60,937 nt of DNA from Alphaproteobacteria bacterium (lineage in GTDB: Bacteria > Pseudomonadota > Alphaproteobacteria > Rhodobacterales > Rhodobacteraceae): assembly GCA_030431825.1 (NCBI GenBank), contig JAUIIJ010000031.1, positions 1 through 60,937 of the forward strand, in the 5' to 3' direction. This document shows, piece after piece, positions 18,201 through 27,889 of the stretch. A program made the translations under genes and the position numbers. Position 1 is the stretch's first letter. Each line of letters begins with the position of its first letter. Below the pieces are notes generated by a model. It was given only the letters and a program-made list of their open reading frames with translations. It was not told the DNA's origin and made no database searches.

Positions 18201-19937
18201 TCAGTCATCATCGCCCGGCTCGTCGTCCTGCTGCAGATCGCGTATCGCGATGGCGGTGTCCCGTGCCTTGGCCAGGCTCCAGCGGATCCGGGTTTCGGGG
18301 CCGACCGCGTGAGCGGACACCACGATCTGCCGCGATCTCTCCGGTTTCAGATGCGTATCGTCCAGATAGACGCCCGGCTGCAGCGAAAGATGCACCCCGT
18401 TGTCGGTCCGGAACTCCCAGGTTTCTCCGCTGCGCAGCGTCAACGACACGATGGCCGCCGCGGAGTCGAGTCGGGCCTTGACCTCGGGATGCAGGTGCCA
18501 GCGGATGTCAAAGCCGATCCCGGTCTGCGGACCTTGCTGCAACGCGCGATCAAAACGCCGCCTGTGTGCAGGCTCGATCGCCAGCAGCATATCCTCGCCA
18601 GACAGGCTCCGACCGTCAAAACTCAGGTCGAGCCGCCGCGCGTGTGTAAGACCGAATTGCCCCACATACCCGTCATGGCCGCCCCAGAACAGCAGGCCGA
18701 CGGGGCGCTCGGTCATCTCGACGGGCACATTGCGCGGGCCGTCGATCAAGGCGCGGCGCCTTGTTTCATCCCCGCCCGTCGCCAGCCGGGCGCTGGAGTA
18801 CCCGGTCAGCCCCAGCGTCGAATGCGACGGCGTCGCACGCCCCGCGCGCCGCCATTGATCGCCGAAAACGGCACCAGAGCCGCAATTCACGATCATGGGC
18901 CGTCGGCCCGATGTCAGTTCGAAGGCCAGCGTCGACGCATGCGCCGTAGATGCCGCCGCGCCGGCCGGTGGCGGCGCCGCATCCACGATCACACTTGTGC
19001 GGCCTGCGGCCAGCCGCGCATACCCCATCGCACGCGCGTCGGTAGGTCCGGGTTTCACCCCGCTTGCCGCCAGCGCATGATCCAGCCGGCCATTCAATCC
19101 GCGACCGCCACCATGAAACCGCGCCAGCCCTCCGTCGGCATGGCGCAATGCACGCAGCGTGGGGGCAATGCGCGCGATTGCCGCGCTGTGCCCCGCCGGC
19201 ACCGCGCGACCGGCACGATGCAAGTCGGCAGCCGTCCAGGTCAGGAGCGTGAAGACCTTCAGCAACTCTTCGGGGTTGCGCGTCGGAAGGCTGCCTGTCG
19301 CGTCGATCCGCGCGTCGCACTCCTGCGCAAGAAGCCGAACCGCCGGATCTGCCAGCGCCGCGCGCCCTTCCATCGACAGGGCGGCGACGATCAATCCCGA
19401 CAGTGCCTCGAACCGGGGAACACCCGGCGCGGCGCTCTGAGCGCGTCTGGACAGGAACCAGCATTGCCGCGACAGGGTGCGCAGGAACAGGTCCCGGTCG
19501 GACTCGTCCCGACCGTGCAGCAGAAACGCCGCGTGATTGACCCAGCGGATCGCCCGGCACCCTGTCAGGGCCGGGGTCCAGCCGGGCCCACGACCGCCCC
19601 CGAACCGACCGATCCAGTTCCACAGCCAGTCCTGCGCCGTTGACCGCGCCCGCGCATCCCCCGCTGCGGCGAGATCGTCAAGCCATCCGAACCCGTGCCG
19701 TGCCGCGTCAAGCCCCGGTTTCGTCGCAGGCACGTCCCACAGATCACGGCCACGGATCTCGACAGGCTGCCCGGCCAGCAGAAAACGACCCGCGAGAATC
19801 TGCCGTCCACGGGTGACAGAGCCGAAACCGCGCGGCTCGGGGTCAGAGACAAAATCGCGCGCGCCCCGATGACCGCGCGCCATCCAGGCATGGAGCCGAT
19901 CGAGGCCCCGGGCTGCCAATCTGTGCGGGCCTGCCAT
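18201..19937 (-). CDS. Heparinase II/III family protein
   Basis: This 578-residue protein has an alpha-helical N-terminal half and a C-terminal beta-rich heparinase II/III domain (ELTSGRRPMIVNCGSGAVFG, then RATPSHSTLGLTG). It has no obvious signal peptide, unlike secreted polysaccharide lyases. Homologues in this exact place, between rsmB and purH, are common in Rhodobacterales and are not known polysaccharide-utilisation genes. The true substrate is therefore unknown, and a role in handling an own cell-surface polysaccharide is only a guess. No partner polysaccharide genes are nearby. Confidence 0.85.
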   Translation of the reverse strand: MAGPHRLAARGLDRLHAWMARGHRGARDFVSDPEPRGFGSVTRGRQILAGRFLLAGQPVEIRGRDLWDVPATKPGLDAARHGFGWLDDLAAAGDARARSTAQDWLWNWIGRFGGGRGPGWTPALTGCRAIRWVNHAAFLLHGRDESDRDLFLRTLSRQCWFLSRRAQSAAPGVPRFEALSGLIVAALSMEGRAALADPAVRLLAQECDARIDATGSLPTRNPEELLKVFTLLTWTAADLHRAGRAVPAGHSAAIARIAPTLRALRHADGGLARFHGGGRGLNGRLDHALAASGVKPGPTDARAMGYARLAAGRTSVIVDAAPPPAGAAASTAHASTLAFELTSGRRPMIVNCGSGAVFGDQWRRAGRATPSHSTLGLTGYSSARLATGGDETRRRALIDGPRNVPVEMTERPVGLLFWGGHDGYVGQFGLTHARRLDLSFDGRSLSGEDMLLAIEPAHRRRFDRALQQGPQTGIGFDIRWHLHPEVKARLDSAAAIVSLTLRSGETWEFRTDNGVHLSLQPGVYLDDTHLKPERSRQIVVSAHAVGPETRIRWSLAKARDTAIAIRDLQQDDEPGDDD

Positions 19938-20038
19938 GCTGCTTCGCCCCGACCGCTCTGCGGTGTCTTTATGCGTTTCGTCTCGTATCTCGCGGCAATA
20001 GTCGCAACCGGCGACGGGCGTTTGTCAACAGGCCTTGG

Positions 20039-21310
20039 TCAGGCGGCGGGTTCCTTGCGCAGCAGCGCCATGTAAAACCCGTCGATTCCGCCCCGGTCGG
20101 GCCAGTAATCCGGCCGCAGGCGCAGGCCACCCTCTTCGGTGATCCACGCCGGGTCGATGCCCGGACGCGAAAGCGCCGCGCGATCGATCCGCATGTCCGC
20201 AAACATGTCGAGCGCCTCTTCGACCTGCACCTCGCCCTCGTCAGGCAACAGGCTGCAGGTGCAGAACACCATCCGCCCGCCCGGCCGCAGCAAGCCCCAG
20301 GCGTGCGCCAGCATCCGGGTCTGCAACTCGATCAGCGCACCGAATTCCGATCCGTCCTTGGCATGGGGCAGGTCCGGGTGACGGCGGATCGTACCGGTTG
20401 CCGAACAGGGCGCATCCAGCAGGATCGCATCGTACTGACCCGTTTCTTCAAGCGCGTCGGCGACCCGCGTTTCGGCACGCAACCCGGTACGCGCGAGATT
20501 CTCCTGCAGCCGTTTCATCCGCTGCGCCGAACTGTCCACCGCGACCACATCCGCGCCGCTGGCGGCGAGCTGCAACGTCTTGCCGCCCGGAGCGGCACAG
20601 AGATCGAGCACACGCTCACCCGGCCCCACGGCCAATAGCGTCGCCGGCAAAGCAGCAGCGGCATCCTGAACCCACCAGTCGCCGACGCCATAGCCCGGCA
20701 ATGCGGTGACCTGACCCGGTGCCGCCAGCCGCAGCGATCCGGTGGGCAATGCCACGCCGCCCAGCGCCGACAGGTCTGCCTCGGGCTTGCCAGTGATATC
20801 CAGTGGTGCGCCCGCGAAATGCGCGGCTTCCATCATCGCAACGGCTTCGGGACCCCAGGCCGATACCAGCGGCGCGCGCAGCCACTTGGGAAGGCGCGGG
20901 ACGCGCAGCCTGGTCCACCCCTCCGGCCCATCCGCCGCGATCTTGCGCAGGACGGCGTTGACCATCCCCTTGAGCTGTCCGTGTCGTCTGTGCCCGCCGA
21001 CGATCTGAACCATCGCGTTCACCACGCCATGCGCAGCCTCGCCCCTGCACAGCTCGACCGTTCCCAGACGCAGGGCATTGCGCACGGTCAACGGCGGAGT
21101 CTTGCGCAGATGCCGCTGCAACAGGCGGTCGGCGCGCTCCAGGCCCCGCAGCGTTTCGAGCGCAAGGCGCTGCGCCCGCGCCCGCTCTCCCGGGGCCAGC
21201 CGCTCCAGAGCGCCCGCGGACAGGCATTCCGCCATCAACCGACCCTCGCCGAGCACCTGATCGAGCAGGTAAATTGCGCTGCGCCTTGCACCCAGAGGAC
21301 TATCGGCCAT
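20039..21310 (-). CDS. RsmB-family 16S rRNA m5C methyltransferase
   Basis: This 423-residue RNA (cytosine-5) methyltransferase has an N-terminal NusB-like domain (residues of about 1-140) and a SAM-dependent domain. Motifs are VLDLCAAPGGKTLQLA (SAM binding), LLDAPCSATGTIRRHPD (motif IV with one conserved Cys) and MVFCTCSLLPDEGE (motif VI with the nucleophilic Cys). This fits RsmB, which methylates C967 of 16S rRNA. Other Nop2/Sun members are possible. It is the first gene of the long minus-strand run and diverges from the small SdhAF4-like gene. Confidence 0.92.
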   Translation of the reverse strand: MADSPLGARRSAIYLLDQVLGEGRLMAECLSAGALERLAPGERARAQRLALETLRGLERADRLLQRHLRKTPPLTVRNALRLGTVELCRGEAAHGVVNAMVQIVGGHRRHGQLKGMVNAVLRKIAADGPEGWTRLRVPRLPKWLRAPLVSAWGPEAVAMMEAAHFAGAPLDITGKPEADLSALGGVALPTGSLRLAAPGQVTALPGYGVGDWWVQDAAAALPATLLAVGPGERVLDLCAAPGGKTLQLAASGADVVAVDSSAQRMKRLQENLARTGLRAETRVADALEETGQYDAILLDAPCSATGTIRRHPDLPHAKDGSEFGALIELQTRMLAHAWGLLRPGGRMVFCTCSLLPDEGEVQVEEALDMFADMRIDRAALSRPGIDPAWITEEGGLRLRPDYWPDRGGIDGFYMALLRKEPAA

Positions 21311-21340
21311 CCGTCCATCTCCGCAAATCCACCGCGTCCC

Positions 21341-21368
21341 TTGTCAGACACGGACCCGGGCGTATATC
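21341..21368 (+). promoter_or_regulatory. Promoter of the SdhAF4-like gene
   Basis: TTGTCA (21341-21346), a 16-base spacer and TATATC (21363-21368) form a good sigma70-type promoter. It ends 26 bases before the ATG at 21395 and faces away from rsmB. Confidence 0.5.
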
Positions 21369-21394
21369 ACGCATCAGGCATAAAGGAACCCGCG

Positions 21395-21577
21395 ATGACC
21401 GAGACCCCGACCCCCGAGCTGCCGCCCGCCGCGCAACGCGCGCTTGCCGAGGCCGAAGAGCGCCGCAAGCGTGCCGCGCTCAAAGCGCCCCTGCCAAAGG
21501 AACTCGGAGGTCGCGACGGCCCGGAACCCGTTCGCTATGGCGATTGGGAGAAAAAGGGTCTCGCGGTCGACTTCTGA
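21395..21577 (+). CDS. DUF1674 / SdhAF4-like small protein
   Basis: This 60-residue protein starts at the ATG following AAAGGAACC. The C-terminal sequence KELGGRDGPEPVRYGDWEKKG matches DUF1674, the bacterial relatives of succinate dehydrogenase assembly factor 4, which binds flavinylated SdhA. The N-terminal half is Ala/Glu/Arg rich and probably disordered or helical. No sdh genes are present in the window. It is a single-gene transcription unit with its own promoter. Confidence 0.85.
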   Translation: MTETPTPELPPAAQRALAEAEERRKRAALKAPLPKELGGRDGPEPVRYGDWEKKGLAVDF

Positions 21578-21605
21578 ACGCGGCTGACAAGCGCCGGCGT
21601 CGCGT

Positions 21606-21950
21606 TTAATACTGCTCCAGATCGACCGGTGCAGCCGTTGTCGTGGCACTCGATTCCGATCCGCCATCCCCGACCAGAACTCCGACGATCACAACGGTCG
21701 CGACGAGCGCCGCTGCGGCTTCAGGCGTCAGCGCACCCGCAAGCGCCGTGGGAACCTGGCCTGCGGCCTGTGCCTCGCACGTGACCTTGATGGAGCCATC
21801 CGGCAGGGTCACGGCGCCCAGCACGACGCCCGTGCCACAGGCCAGACGCGCCTGGGCCTGCGTCAGCGGGGCTGTTGTCTGGGACTGCGCCTGCGCCGCA
21901 AGGCCTGCTGCAAATACACCGGCGATCATGATGCTAGAAAATTTGGCCAT
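21606..21950 (-). CDS. Small exported protein of unknown function
   Basis: This 114-residue protein has a Sec signal peptide (MAKFSSIMIAGVFAAGLAAQAQSQ). The mature part has two cysteines (ACGTGV and VTCEAQ), a short beta-like segment (AVTLPDGSIKVTC), then an Ala/Val hydrophobic stretch (AAALVATVVIVGVLV) and a polar GDGGSESSATTTAAP tail. A hydrophobic stretch followed by a Gly/Ser/Thr tail recalls GfcA/YjbE-type small capsule proteins, but the resemblance is weak. It lies head-to-head with another exported unknown at 22062-22655, 111 bases apart. The frame is supported by a GAGAGGG just before the ATG. Confidence 0.6.
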   Translation of the reverse strand: MAKFSSIMIAGVFAAGLAAQAQSQTTAPLTQAQARLACGTGVVLGAVTLPDGSIKVTCEAQAAGQVPTALAGALTPEAAAALVATVVIVGVLVGDGGSESSATTTAAPVDLEQY

Positions 21951-22061
21951 GCCCTCTCACTCGAATCCTGTTAGACTATGACCAACGATAGCGCGACGCG
22001 ACGCAACCGGCAACGCAAGGCGCGAAAAACAACCTATTCATGCGCAGGAGACCGCTTCAAC

Positions 22062-22655
22062 ATGACCGCATTTCGGAAACTTGGAATTGCCGCCACTCTC
22101 GTCGCCGCAACGGGAACCGGGCTGCCCGCATTTGCTCAGGCGGTTCCGCCGCTGGTCTACACGGTCATTCTTCCCGCCGGTGGTTTCGGATCGAACAACT
22201 ATACCGAGGTCGTCACCAGCGGCATCGCGGCGGCCCAGCAATTCTGCGCCGAACTCGACAATGAGTCCTACAGGGTCGATTGCCTTGCCGAACGGCTTGG
22301 TCAGATCGCGGACGGTATCCCGCGAGACACCGATTACGACGAGGTGCGCGATATCCTGCGGGACACCTCTGACCAGCTCGAGAACCTGGCCCGCCGCAAC
22401 CGCGATACGTCGCAGGTGCGCGGACGCGCCAGCCGACAGGCCACCGACACCTCGCCCGCGGTTCGCACATCGCGCCCGCTCACGCCGGTGGCCCCGCAGG
22501 CCCAGGCACAGGTGAACCAGCAGGCAAGTGCCATCCTGAGCAATACCGAAACCCTGCTGCTGCGCAGCGCCTCCGGTTCCGAAAGCAAGAGCCAGCAATA
22601 CAGCCGCATTGCCGCGGCCCTTGGTTCGAGCAAGGTCCTGCTCCGCTCGACCTGA
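22062..22655 (+). CDS. Exported protein of unknown function
   Basis: This 197-residue protein starts at the ATG at 22062, 12 bases after an AGGAG. It has a signal peptide (MTAFRKLGIAATLVAATGTGLPAFAQA). The mature part starts with a beta-like segment (PPLVYTVILPAGGFGSNNY), two cysteines about 13 residues apart (QQFCAELDNESYRVDCLAE), and then acidic and Arg-rich helices (REDILRDTS-like region, LENLARRNRDTSQV). It ends in a Gln/Ser-rich C-terminal part (AQAQVNQQASAILSNTE). No family was recognised. The shared export signals and divergent arrangement suggest a joint role with the 21606-21950 product. Confidence 0.7.
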   Translation: MTAFRKLGIAATLVAATGTGLPAFAQAVPPLVYTVILPAGGFGSNNYTEVVTSGIAAAQQFCAELDNESYRVDCLAERLGQIADGIPRDTDYDEVRDILRDTSDQLENLARRNRDTSQVRGRASRQATDTSPAVRTSRPLTPVAPQAQAQVNQQASAILSNTETLLLRSASGSESKSQQYSRIAAALGSSKVLLRST

Positions 22656-22774
22656 CCCGCTCGGGAGACCGGTGGCAATCGCGCTCCCCCGCGTGAGCTG
22701 TGCGTTGCGAATGCCGAATTGCCCGACCGGCCGAAAGGCGGCGCTCAGCAGGTCGCTGCGCGAAAATTCGCCGA

Positions 22775-23590
22775 TCAGTCGCTCAGGCCAAGAACATCCA
22801 TCATGTCATAGGCACCCGGAGCTTTCCCCTGCCCCCACAACGCGGCGCGCAGGGCGCCACGGGCGAACACGGCGCGGTCGGTGGCCACGTGGCGAAGCGT
22901 GATCCGCTCGCCGGGTGCGGCGAACAGCACGTCATGTTCGCCCACGATGTCACCGCCCCGAATCGCGGCAAAACCGATGTGACCGTGTTCGCGCGCGCCG
23001 GTGATACCGTCGCGACCGCGGTCCGCGACATCTGACAGGGCGACGCCGCGCCCCTCTGCCGCCGCCTCGCCCAGCATCAGGGCGGTGCCGGACGGTGCAT
23101 CCACCTTGTGACGATGATGCGCTTCGATGATCTCGATATCGAAATCCTCGCCAAGCGCCGCCGCCACCTTTCGGGTCAATTGCGTCAACAGGTTGACGCC
23201 GACGCTCATGTTGCCGGCCCGCACGATCACCGCATGTCTCGATGCCGGCGTCAGCGCCGCGATCTGCGCATCCGTCATCCCGGTTGTCCCGATCACGTGT
23301 ACAAGCCGCGCCTGCGCTGCGAGCACCGCAAAATCCAGCGTTGCCTGGGGCGCGGTAAAGTCGATCACCGCCTGTGCCCGGGCAAAGGCCTCGAGCGGAT
23401 CATCGGTCACCGCGACTCCGAGCGCGCCGCCGCCCATGGCGGTTCCGATATCCTGCCCCACCCATGCGTGACCCTCGCGTTCGACAGCGCCGACCAGCTG
23501 TGCCTTGTCGCTTTCGGTGATGATCCGCACCAGCATCCGGCCCATGCGGCCCGATGCGCCCGTTACAACAATACCCGGCTTATGTGTCAT
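22775..23590 (-). CDS. dapB: 4-hydroxy-tetrahydrodipicolinate reductase
   Basis: This 271-residue NAD(P)H-dependent reductase belongs to the diaminopimelate/lysine pathway and so supplies cell-wall precursor. It has the nucleotide-binding motif [13 protein letters not shown], the catalytic-region [16 protein letters not shown] and the C-terminal [11 protein letters not shown]. It lies divergent from rbfA, with 83 bases between the start codons. Length and motifs are normal. Confidence 0.97.
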   Translation of the reverse strand: MTHKPGIVVTGASGRMGRMLVRIITESDKAQLVGAVEREGHAWVGQDIGTAMGGGALGVAVTDDPLEAFARAQAVIDFTAPQATLDFAVLAAQARLVHVIGTTGMTDAQIAALTPASRHAVIVRAGNMSVGVNLLTQLTRKVAAALGEDFDIEIIEAHHRHKVDAPSGTALMLGEAAAEGRGVALSDVADRGRDGITGAREHGHIGFAAIRGGDIVGEHDVLFAAPGERITLRHVATDRAVFARGALRAALWGQGKAPGAYDMMDVLGLSD

Positions 23591-23673
23591 TGCGCGTCAC
23601 TCCATTGCGTCAGGTGCTGTTATCCGGTTGCGGCCCGCTTGGCAAAGCCTCTGCAACCACTTAGATCAGGATC

Positions 23674-24069
23674 ATGGCAAAGAACAAATTTCACGATGGT
23701 CCCGGCCCGTCCCAGCGGCAGCTTCGCGTTGGCGAGCTGATCCGGCGCACCCTCTCCGAAGTGCTGGCCCGTGGCGATGTCCACGATCCCGACCTCAACC
23801 GCATGTCGATCACCGTGGGCGAGGTCCGGACCTCCCCTGACCTGCGGGTTGCAACCGCCTATGTGCTGCCCCTTGGCGGTGAGGGCCAGGACGAGGTTCT
23901 GAAGCTGCTTGCCCGCAACAAGGGGGAACTGCGTCGCGCGGTGTCCAAAAAACTGGCACTCAAGTTTGCGCCGGACCTGCGGTTCCAGCTGGATGACACG
24001 TTTGACCGCATGGACGATACACGCAGGATGCTGAATCAGGACGCGGTCCGCCGCGACATCGAAGGGTGA
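23674..24069 (+). CDS. rbfA: Ribosome-binding factor A
   Basis: This 131-residue KH-fold protein binds the 30S subunit late in 16S rRNA maturation. It has the N-terminal [19 protein letters not shown] and the central [20 protein letters not shown] typical of RbfA. Its stop overlaps the GTG start of the next gene (GTGA). In many alphaproteobacteria rbfA is followed by truB. Here truB is 2.2 kb further on, after a phosphodiester glycosidase and a chromate transporter. Confidence 0.95.
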   Translation: MAKNKFHDGPGPSQRQLRVGELIRRTLSEVLARGDVHDPDLNRMSITVGEVRTSPDLRVATAYVLPLGGEGQDEVLKLLARNKGELRRAVSKKLALKFAPDLRFQLDDTFDRMDDTRRMLNQDAVRRDIEG

Positions 24070-24821
24070 AGCGAATTGTCGCCTCCCTTCTGACCTTTCT
24101 GATGGCTCCGGTTCTGATGGCTCCGGTCGCCGCAGCGGCCCAGGATTGCCGCGATATCGAACATGGCGGCAACGGCTACACGGTCTGTGACATCGACATG
24201 ACGCAGGCCGACTTGCGCCTGTTCCTCCAGGACGACACCGGCGCGTTGTACGGGCATTTTTCCAGCATCGACTCCGCGCTTGCCGGATCGGGCAAACGGC
24301 TCGCCTTTGCGATGAATGCGGGCATGTATCACGACGACCGCACGCCGGTGGGCCATTATCTCGAGAACGGTATCGAGACAAAACGCGTAATCACCAATGA
24401 GGGGCCCGGGAATTTCGGGCTTTTGCCGAATGGCGTATTCTGCATTCGCGAGGGTCGCGCGGATGTCTTCGAAACGCTGGCCTTTGTCGAGGCGCAGCCG
24501 GCATGCCAATATGCGACGCAATCCGGACCGATGCTGGTCATCGACGGAGAGTTGCACCCGAGGTTCCTCGTCGACAGCACGTCGCGCTATGTCCGCAATG
24601 GTGTCGGAACCAGCGCCGATGGCACCCGTGCCGTGTTCGTCATTTCACGGAACGCGGTGACATTCCATGAATTCGGCAGCATGTTTCGCGATGCTCTGAA
24701 CCTGCCCAATGCCCTCTATTTCGACGGCAACATCTCGCGCCTGTATGCACCGTCCATCGGTCGCAATGACCTGGGTTTTCGGCTGGGGCCGATTGTCGGC
24801 CTGGTGGTGGACGCCGAATAG
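24066..24821 (+). CDS. Phosphodiester glycosidase family (NAGPA/DUF2233) exported protein
   Basis: This 251-residue protein starts at a GTG overlapping the rbfA stop. It has a signal peptide ([25 protein letters not shown]). The conserved NAGPA-domain segment [22 protein letters not shown] is clear. The motifs FYHEFGS-like and [13 protein letters not shown] near the C-terminus also fit the family. Members hydrolyse phosphodiester-linked sugars, as in mammalian uncovering enzyme, and several act on bacterial envelope glycans. The substrate here is not known. Translational coupling to rbfA is shown by the overlap. Confidence 0.88.
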   Translation: MKRIVASLLTFLMAPVLMAPVAAAAQDCRDIEHGGNGYTVCDIDMTQADLRLFLQDDTGALYGHFSSIDSALAGSGKRLAFAMNAGMYHDDRTPVGHYLENGIETKRVITNEGPGNFGLLPNGVFCIREGRADVFETLAFVEAQPACQYATQSGPMLVIDGELHPRFLVDSTSRYVRNGVGTSADGTRAVFVISRNAVTFHEFGSMFRDALNLPNALYFDGNISRLYAPSIGRNDLGFRLGPIVGLVVDAE

Positions 24822-24901
24822 AGCGTATCGCAACCGGCTTGCATCGTCCGGTTTCAGGCGGCATCAGGCCCTTCAGGTTCATCCAGAAACGCCTGTGGTG
24901 T

Positions 24902-26119
24902 TCAGAGCAGTCCGAGCAAGATGCCGCCACCCCCGACAAGCACCACGATGATCCAGGGCGATACCTTCCAGACGGTGAGCAGCAGGAACCCTGCAAGCGC
25001 CAGCGCAAAATCGTGCGGAGAGAGGATGGCGCTGGTCCAGACCGGATCATAAAGCGCCGCGCCAAGAATCCCCACCACCGCCGCATTGGCCCCGCGCATC
25101 GCCGACTGCGCCGCAGGGCGCACGCGAAACACATTCCAGAAGGGCAGCGTGCCAATCAGCAGCAGAAACCCCGGCAGAAAGATCGCCACCAGCGCGACGG
25201 CCGCCCCGCCGATGCCGCCAGGCGGCGTTCCCATGATCGCGCCAAGATAGGCAGCAAAGGTGAAAAGCGGCCCCGGAACCGCCTGTGCTGCACCGTATCC
25301 GGCGAGAAAGGCATCGTTGGACACGCCGCCGACGCCCACCACTTCGGCCTGGAGCAGCGGCAGCACGACGTGTCCTCCGCCAAAGACCAGCGCCCCGGCG
25401 CGATAAAAGCCGTCGAACAGGGCCACGCCCGGCGCGCCTGAGGCCACGAGTGGCAAAAGAACCAGAAGCGCGGCGAAAAGGGCGAGCGACAGGATGCCCG
25501 CTTGCTTTGAAACGGCAAAGGCCAGATGCCCCTGCACAGCGGCCTGCACCTCGCGACACAAGACGAGACCCGCCGCGGCGCCGGCCAGTATTGCGGCGAT
25601 CTGGCCCAGCGATCCCCCCACAAACACCCCGAGAAGCACGGCGGCAAGCGCGATCCCGGCCCGCGCGCAATCCGGCGCAAGGCTGCGCGCCATGCCCCAG
25701 ACCGCCTGCGCGACCACCGCAACCGCAACCACCTTGAGACCATGGATCAACCCTGCCCCCACCGGTCCGTCGAATGCCGCAGCCCCCAACGCAAACAGCA
25801 CCAGCATCAGCGCAGAGGGCAGCGTGAACGCCACCCACGCGGCCAGCGCCCCCAACGGTCCGCCACGCAACAGACCCAGCGCGAAACCGACCTGGCTGCT
25901 GGCCGGACCGGGCAGAAACTGACACAACGCCACGAGATCGGCATATCCCGCCTCGTCGATCCACTTGCGCCGCGTGACCAGTTCGTCGTGAAAGTAGCCA
26001 AGATGGGCCACCGGCCCCCCGAACGAGGTCAGGCCCAGCTTGAGAAACACTAGGAAAACCTCGCCCGGTGACCCGCTGGGCGCGGTCTGCCCGGTCACGG
26101 TGGTGGCAGGTTTCGTCAT
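24902..26119 (-). CDS. chrA: Chromate transporter, ChrA family
   Basis: This 405-residue long-chain CHR-family transporter is made of two homologous membrane halves. The first carries KLGLTSFGGPVAHLGYF and the second AGALVFGGGHVVLPLLQ. The start chosen at 26119 (MTKPATTVTG) removes 59 implausible residues of the open frame. The family exports chromate with sulfate-linked antiport, though many members have unproven substrates. It is on the opposite strand between rbfA and truB, which interrupts a cluster that is usually contiguous. Confidence 0.9.
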   Translation of the reverse strand: MTKPATTVTGQTAPSGSPGEVFLVFLKLGLTSFGGPVAHLGYFHDELVTRRKWIDEAGYADLVALCQFLPGPASSQVGFALGLLRGGPLGALAAWVAFTLPSALMLVLFALGAAAFDGPVGAGLIHGLKVVAVAVVAQAVWGMARSLAPDCARAGIALAAVLLGVFVGGSLGQIAAILAGAAAGLVLCREVQAAVQGHLAFAVSKQAGILSLALFAALLVLLPLVASGAPGVALFDGFYRAGALVFGGGHVVLPLLQAEVVGVGGVSNDAFLAGYGAAQAVPGPLFTFAAYLGAIMGTPPGGIGGAAVALVAIFLPGFLLLIGTLPFWNVFRVRPAAQSAMRGANAAVVGILGAALYDPVWTSAILSPHDFALALAGFLLLTVWKVSPWIIVVLVGGGGILLGLL

Positions 26120-26260
26120 TTGCCCTGTCGCATCGGTTCGGATTTCTTCAGGTCTCTCCGGTGCCGGATCTAGAATTGCCTGGTCCCGGACGCAACCGGG
26201 CAGATGTGCCAAACGCTGGGTAAAGTCTGATCCGGGTCTTGCGCCGGCGGCCGGCGGGGT

Positions 26261-26289
26261 TTGACAGCCCTGCCCGTCTCGGCTACGCC
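26261..26289 (+). promoter_or_regulatory. Possible truB promoter
   Basis: TTGACA (26261-26266) is followed after 17 bases by TACGCC (26284-26289), a weak -10. It ends about 28 bases before the truB ATG. The strong -35 makes it credible, but the -10 is poor. Confidence 0.35.
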
Positions 26290-26317
26290 GCCGCATCCTG
26301 AGAAACGCAGAGGCACC

Positions 26318-27226
26318 ATGGGACGCAAACGCAAAGGCCGCGACATTTCGGGCTGGCTGGTCATCGACAAGCCCGCCGGGCCGACCTCAACCGCTATCGT
26401 GAACAAGGTCCGCTGGGCGATGAACGCGCAAAAGGCCGGGCACGCAGGGACGCTTGATCCGGCGGCGACCGGCGTGCTTGCCATTGCGCTTGGCGAGGCG
26501 ACGAAAACGGTGCCCTACATAACCGATGCGCTCAAGGCGTATACATTTACCGTCCGGCTTGGACAGTCGACCAATACCGACGACGCCGAGGGCGAGATCA
26601 TCGCACAAAGCGAGCTGCGGCCCACCGATGACGAGATCAAGGATGCGCTGAACGCGTTTGTCGGCGATATCCAGCAGGTGCCGCCGCAATTCTCGGCCGT
26701 CAAGATCGACGGGGAACGCGCCTACAAGCGTGCGAGGGACGGCGAAGACATGGAACTCGCGGCCCGCCCGCTCTGGGTCGAGCAGCTGATCCTGACGGAC
26801 CGGCCCGATGCCGATCACGTGACCCTGGAAATGACCTGCGGCAAGGGCGGCTATGTGCGCAGCATTGCGCGCGATCTGGGCAAGGCCCTCGGGTGTCTGG
26901 GGCATGTCGTATCGCTGCGGCGCATCTGGTCGGGTCCGTTCAATGCCGGGGACGGCCTGTCACTGGAGCGGATCGAGGAACTGGCGCGGACGCCGGAACT
27001 CGACGCCCATCTGCAACCGCTCGAAGTCGGCCTCTCCGAACTGCCCGAACTGCGCTGCACCCCCGAAGGCGCGACGCGATTGCGCAACGGCAATCCCGGC
27101 ATGGTCTTTGCCTCGGATGTGGAATACGGCGACGACGCCTGGGCCTCGCAGGATGGCAAGGCGCTGGCGGTGGGGGTCTACAAATCGGGCGAATTGCACC
27201 CTGCCCGCGTGTTCAACCAGTCATGA
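26318..27226 (+). CDS. truB: tRNA pseudouridine(55) synthase
   Basis: This 302-residue protein makes the pseudouridine at position 55 of tRNAs. Asp47 in [14 protein letters not shown] is the catalytic residue. [17 protein letters not shown] ([20 protein letters not shown]) and [15 protein letters not shown] are further TruB motifs. A C-terminal PUA-like part follows. The ATG at 26318 gives [19 protein letters not shown]. The upstream extension of the frame overlaps the promoter. Length fits the alphaproteobacterial form. Confidence 0.96.
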   Translation: MGRKRKGRDISGWLVIDKPAGPTSTAIVNKVRWAMNAQKAGHAGTLDPAATGVLAIALGEATKTVPYITDALKAYTFTVRLGQSTNTDDAEGEIIAQSELRPTDDEIKDALNAFVGDIQQVPPQFSAVKIDGERAYKRARDGEDMELAARPLWVEQLILTDRPDADHVTLEMTCGKGGYVRSIARDLGKALGCLGHVVSLRRIWSGPFNAGDGLSLERIEELARTPELDAHLQPLEVGLSELPELRCTPEGATRLRNGNPGMVFASDVEYGDDAWASQDGKALAVGVYKSGELHPARVFNQS

Positions 27227-27290
27227 GATCCGACAGCAAGAGGCCGTCCGGGCTCTTTTCCCTTTGGGTCATACCGGCTAAACCCGCCGC

Positions 27291-27797
27291 ATGATCACCC
27301 GATCCCACACCAAGGGCGACGCCCCCTCGACCGCCATCTATTCCGATTGCGAACGCTATCGCTATAGCCTCACGCGGGTCTGGGATGCGGGGGGCCAGCG
27401 GGCGCTGTTCGTGATGCTGAACCCGTCGACCGCCACCGAGGTTCAGAACGACCCCACCGTCGAACGCTGTGAAAGGCGGGCACGCGCGCTTGGCTTCGGT
27501 GCGTTTCAGGTGACCAACATCTTTGCCTGGCGCGACACCGATCCCCGCGCCATGCGCGCCGCCGAGGATCCGGTCGGGCCGGAAAACGACGCAGCGATCC
27601 TGGCCGGGGCCGCATGGGCCGATCAGGTGATCGCCGCCTGGGGAACGCACGGCGCACACCTGTCGCGTGGCGATACGGTGGCCACATTGTTGCGCGGTAC
27701 GGGGCGCCCCCTGTTTCACCTCGGACTGAGCAAGGCAGGACACCCGAAACACCCGCTTTACATCGCCTACAGCCAGCAACCGGAACCGTGGATCTGA
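27291..27797 (+). CDS. DUF1643 domain protein
   Basis: This 168-residue protein has the clear DUF1643 core VMLNPSTATEVQNDPTVERC, followed by GAFQVTNIFAWRDTDP and a C-terminal GRPLFHLGLSKAGHPKHPLY. The function of the family is unknown. Members are frequent in bacteria and phages, with a few proposed nuclease- or glycosylase-like roles that are not proven. There is no signal peptide, so it should be cytoplasmic. It lies between truB and the RTX-repeat gene on the same strand. Confidence 0.85.
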   Translation: MITRSHTKGDAPSTAIYSDCERYRYSLTRVWDAGGQRALFVMLNPSTATEVQNDPTVERCERRARALGFGAFQVTNIFAWRDTDPRAMRAAEDPVGPENDAAILAGAAWADQVIAAWGTHGAHLSRGDTVATLLRGTGRPLFHLGLSKAGHPKHPLYIAYSQQPEPWI

Positions 27798-27889
27798 TAA
27801 CCCGCGCTTAACCCTGAGCTCAGCTTTGCTTTGACCCGGGCCCTGCAGGCATGTCCTAATTCACCGGACGTATTCTGTGGAGAGTCCCG

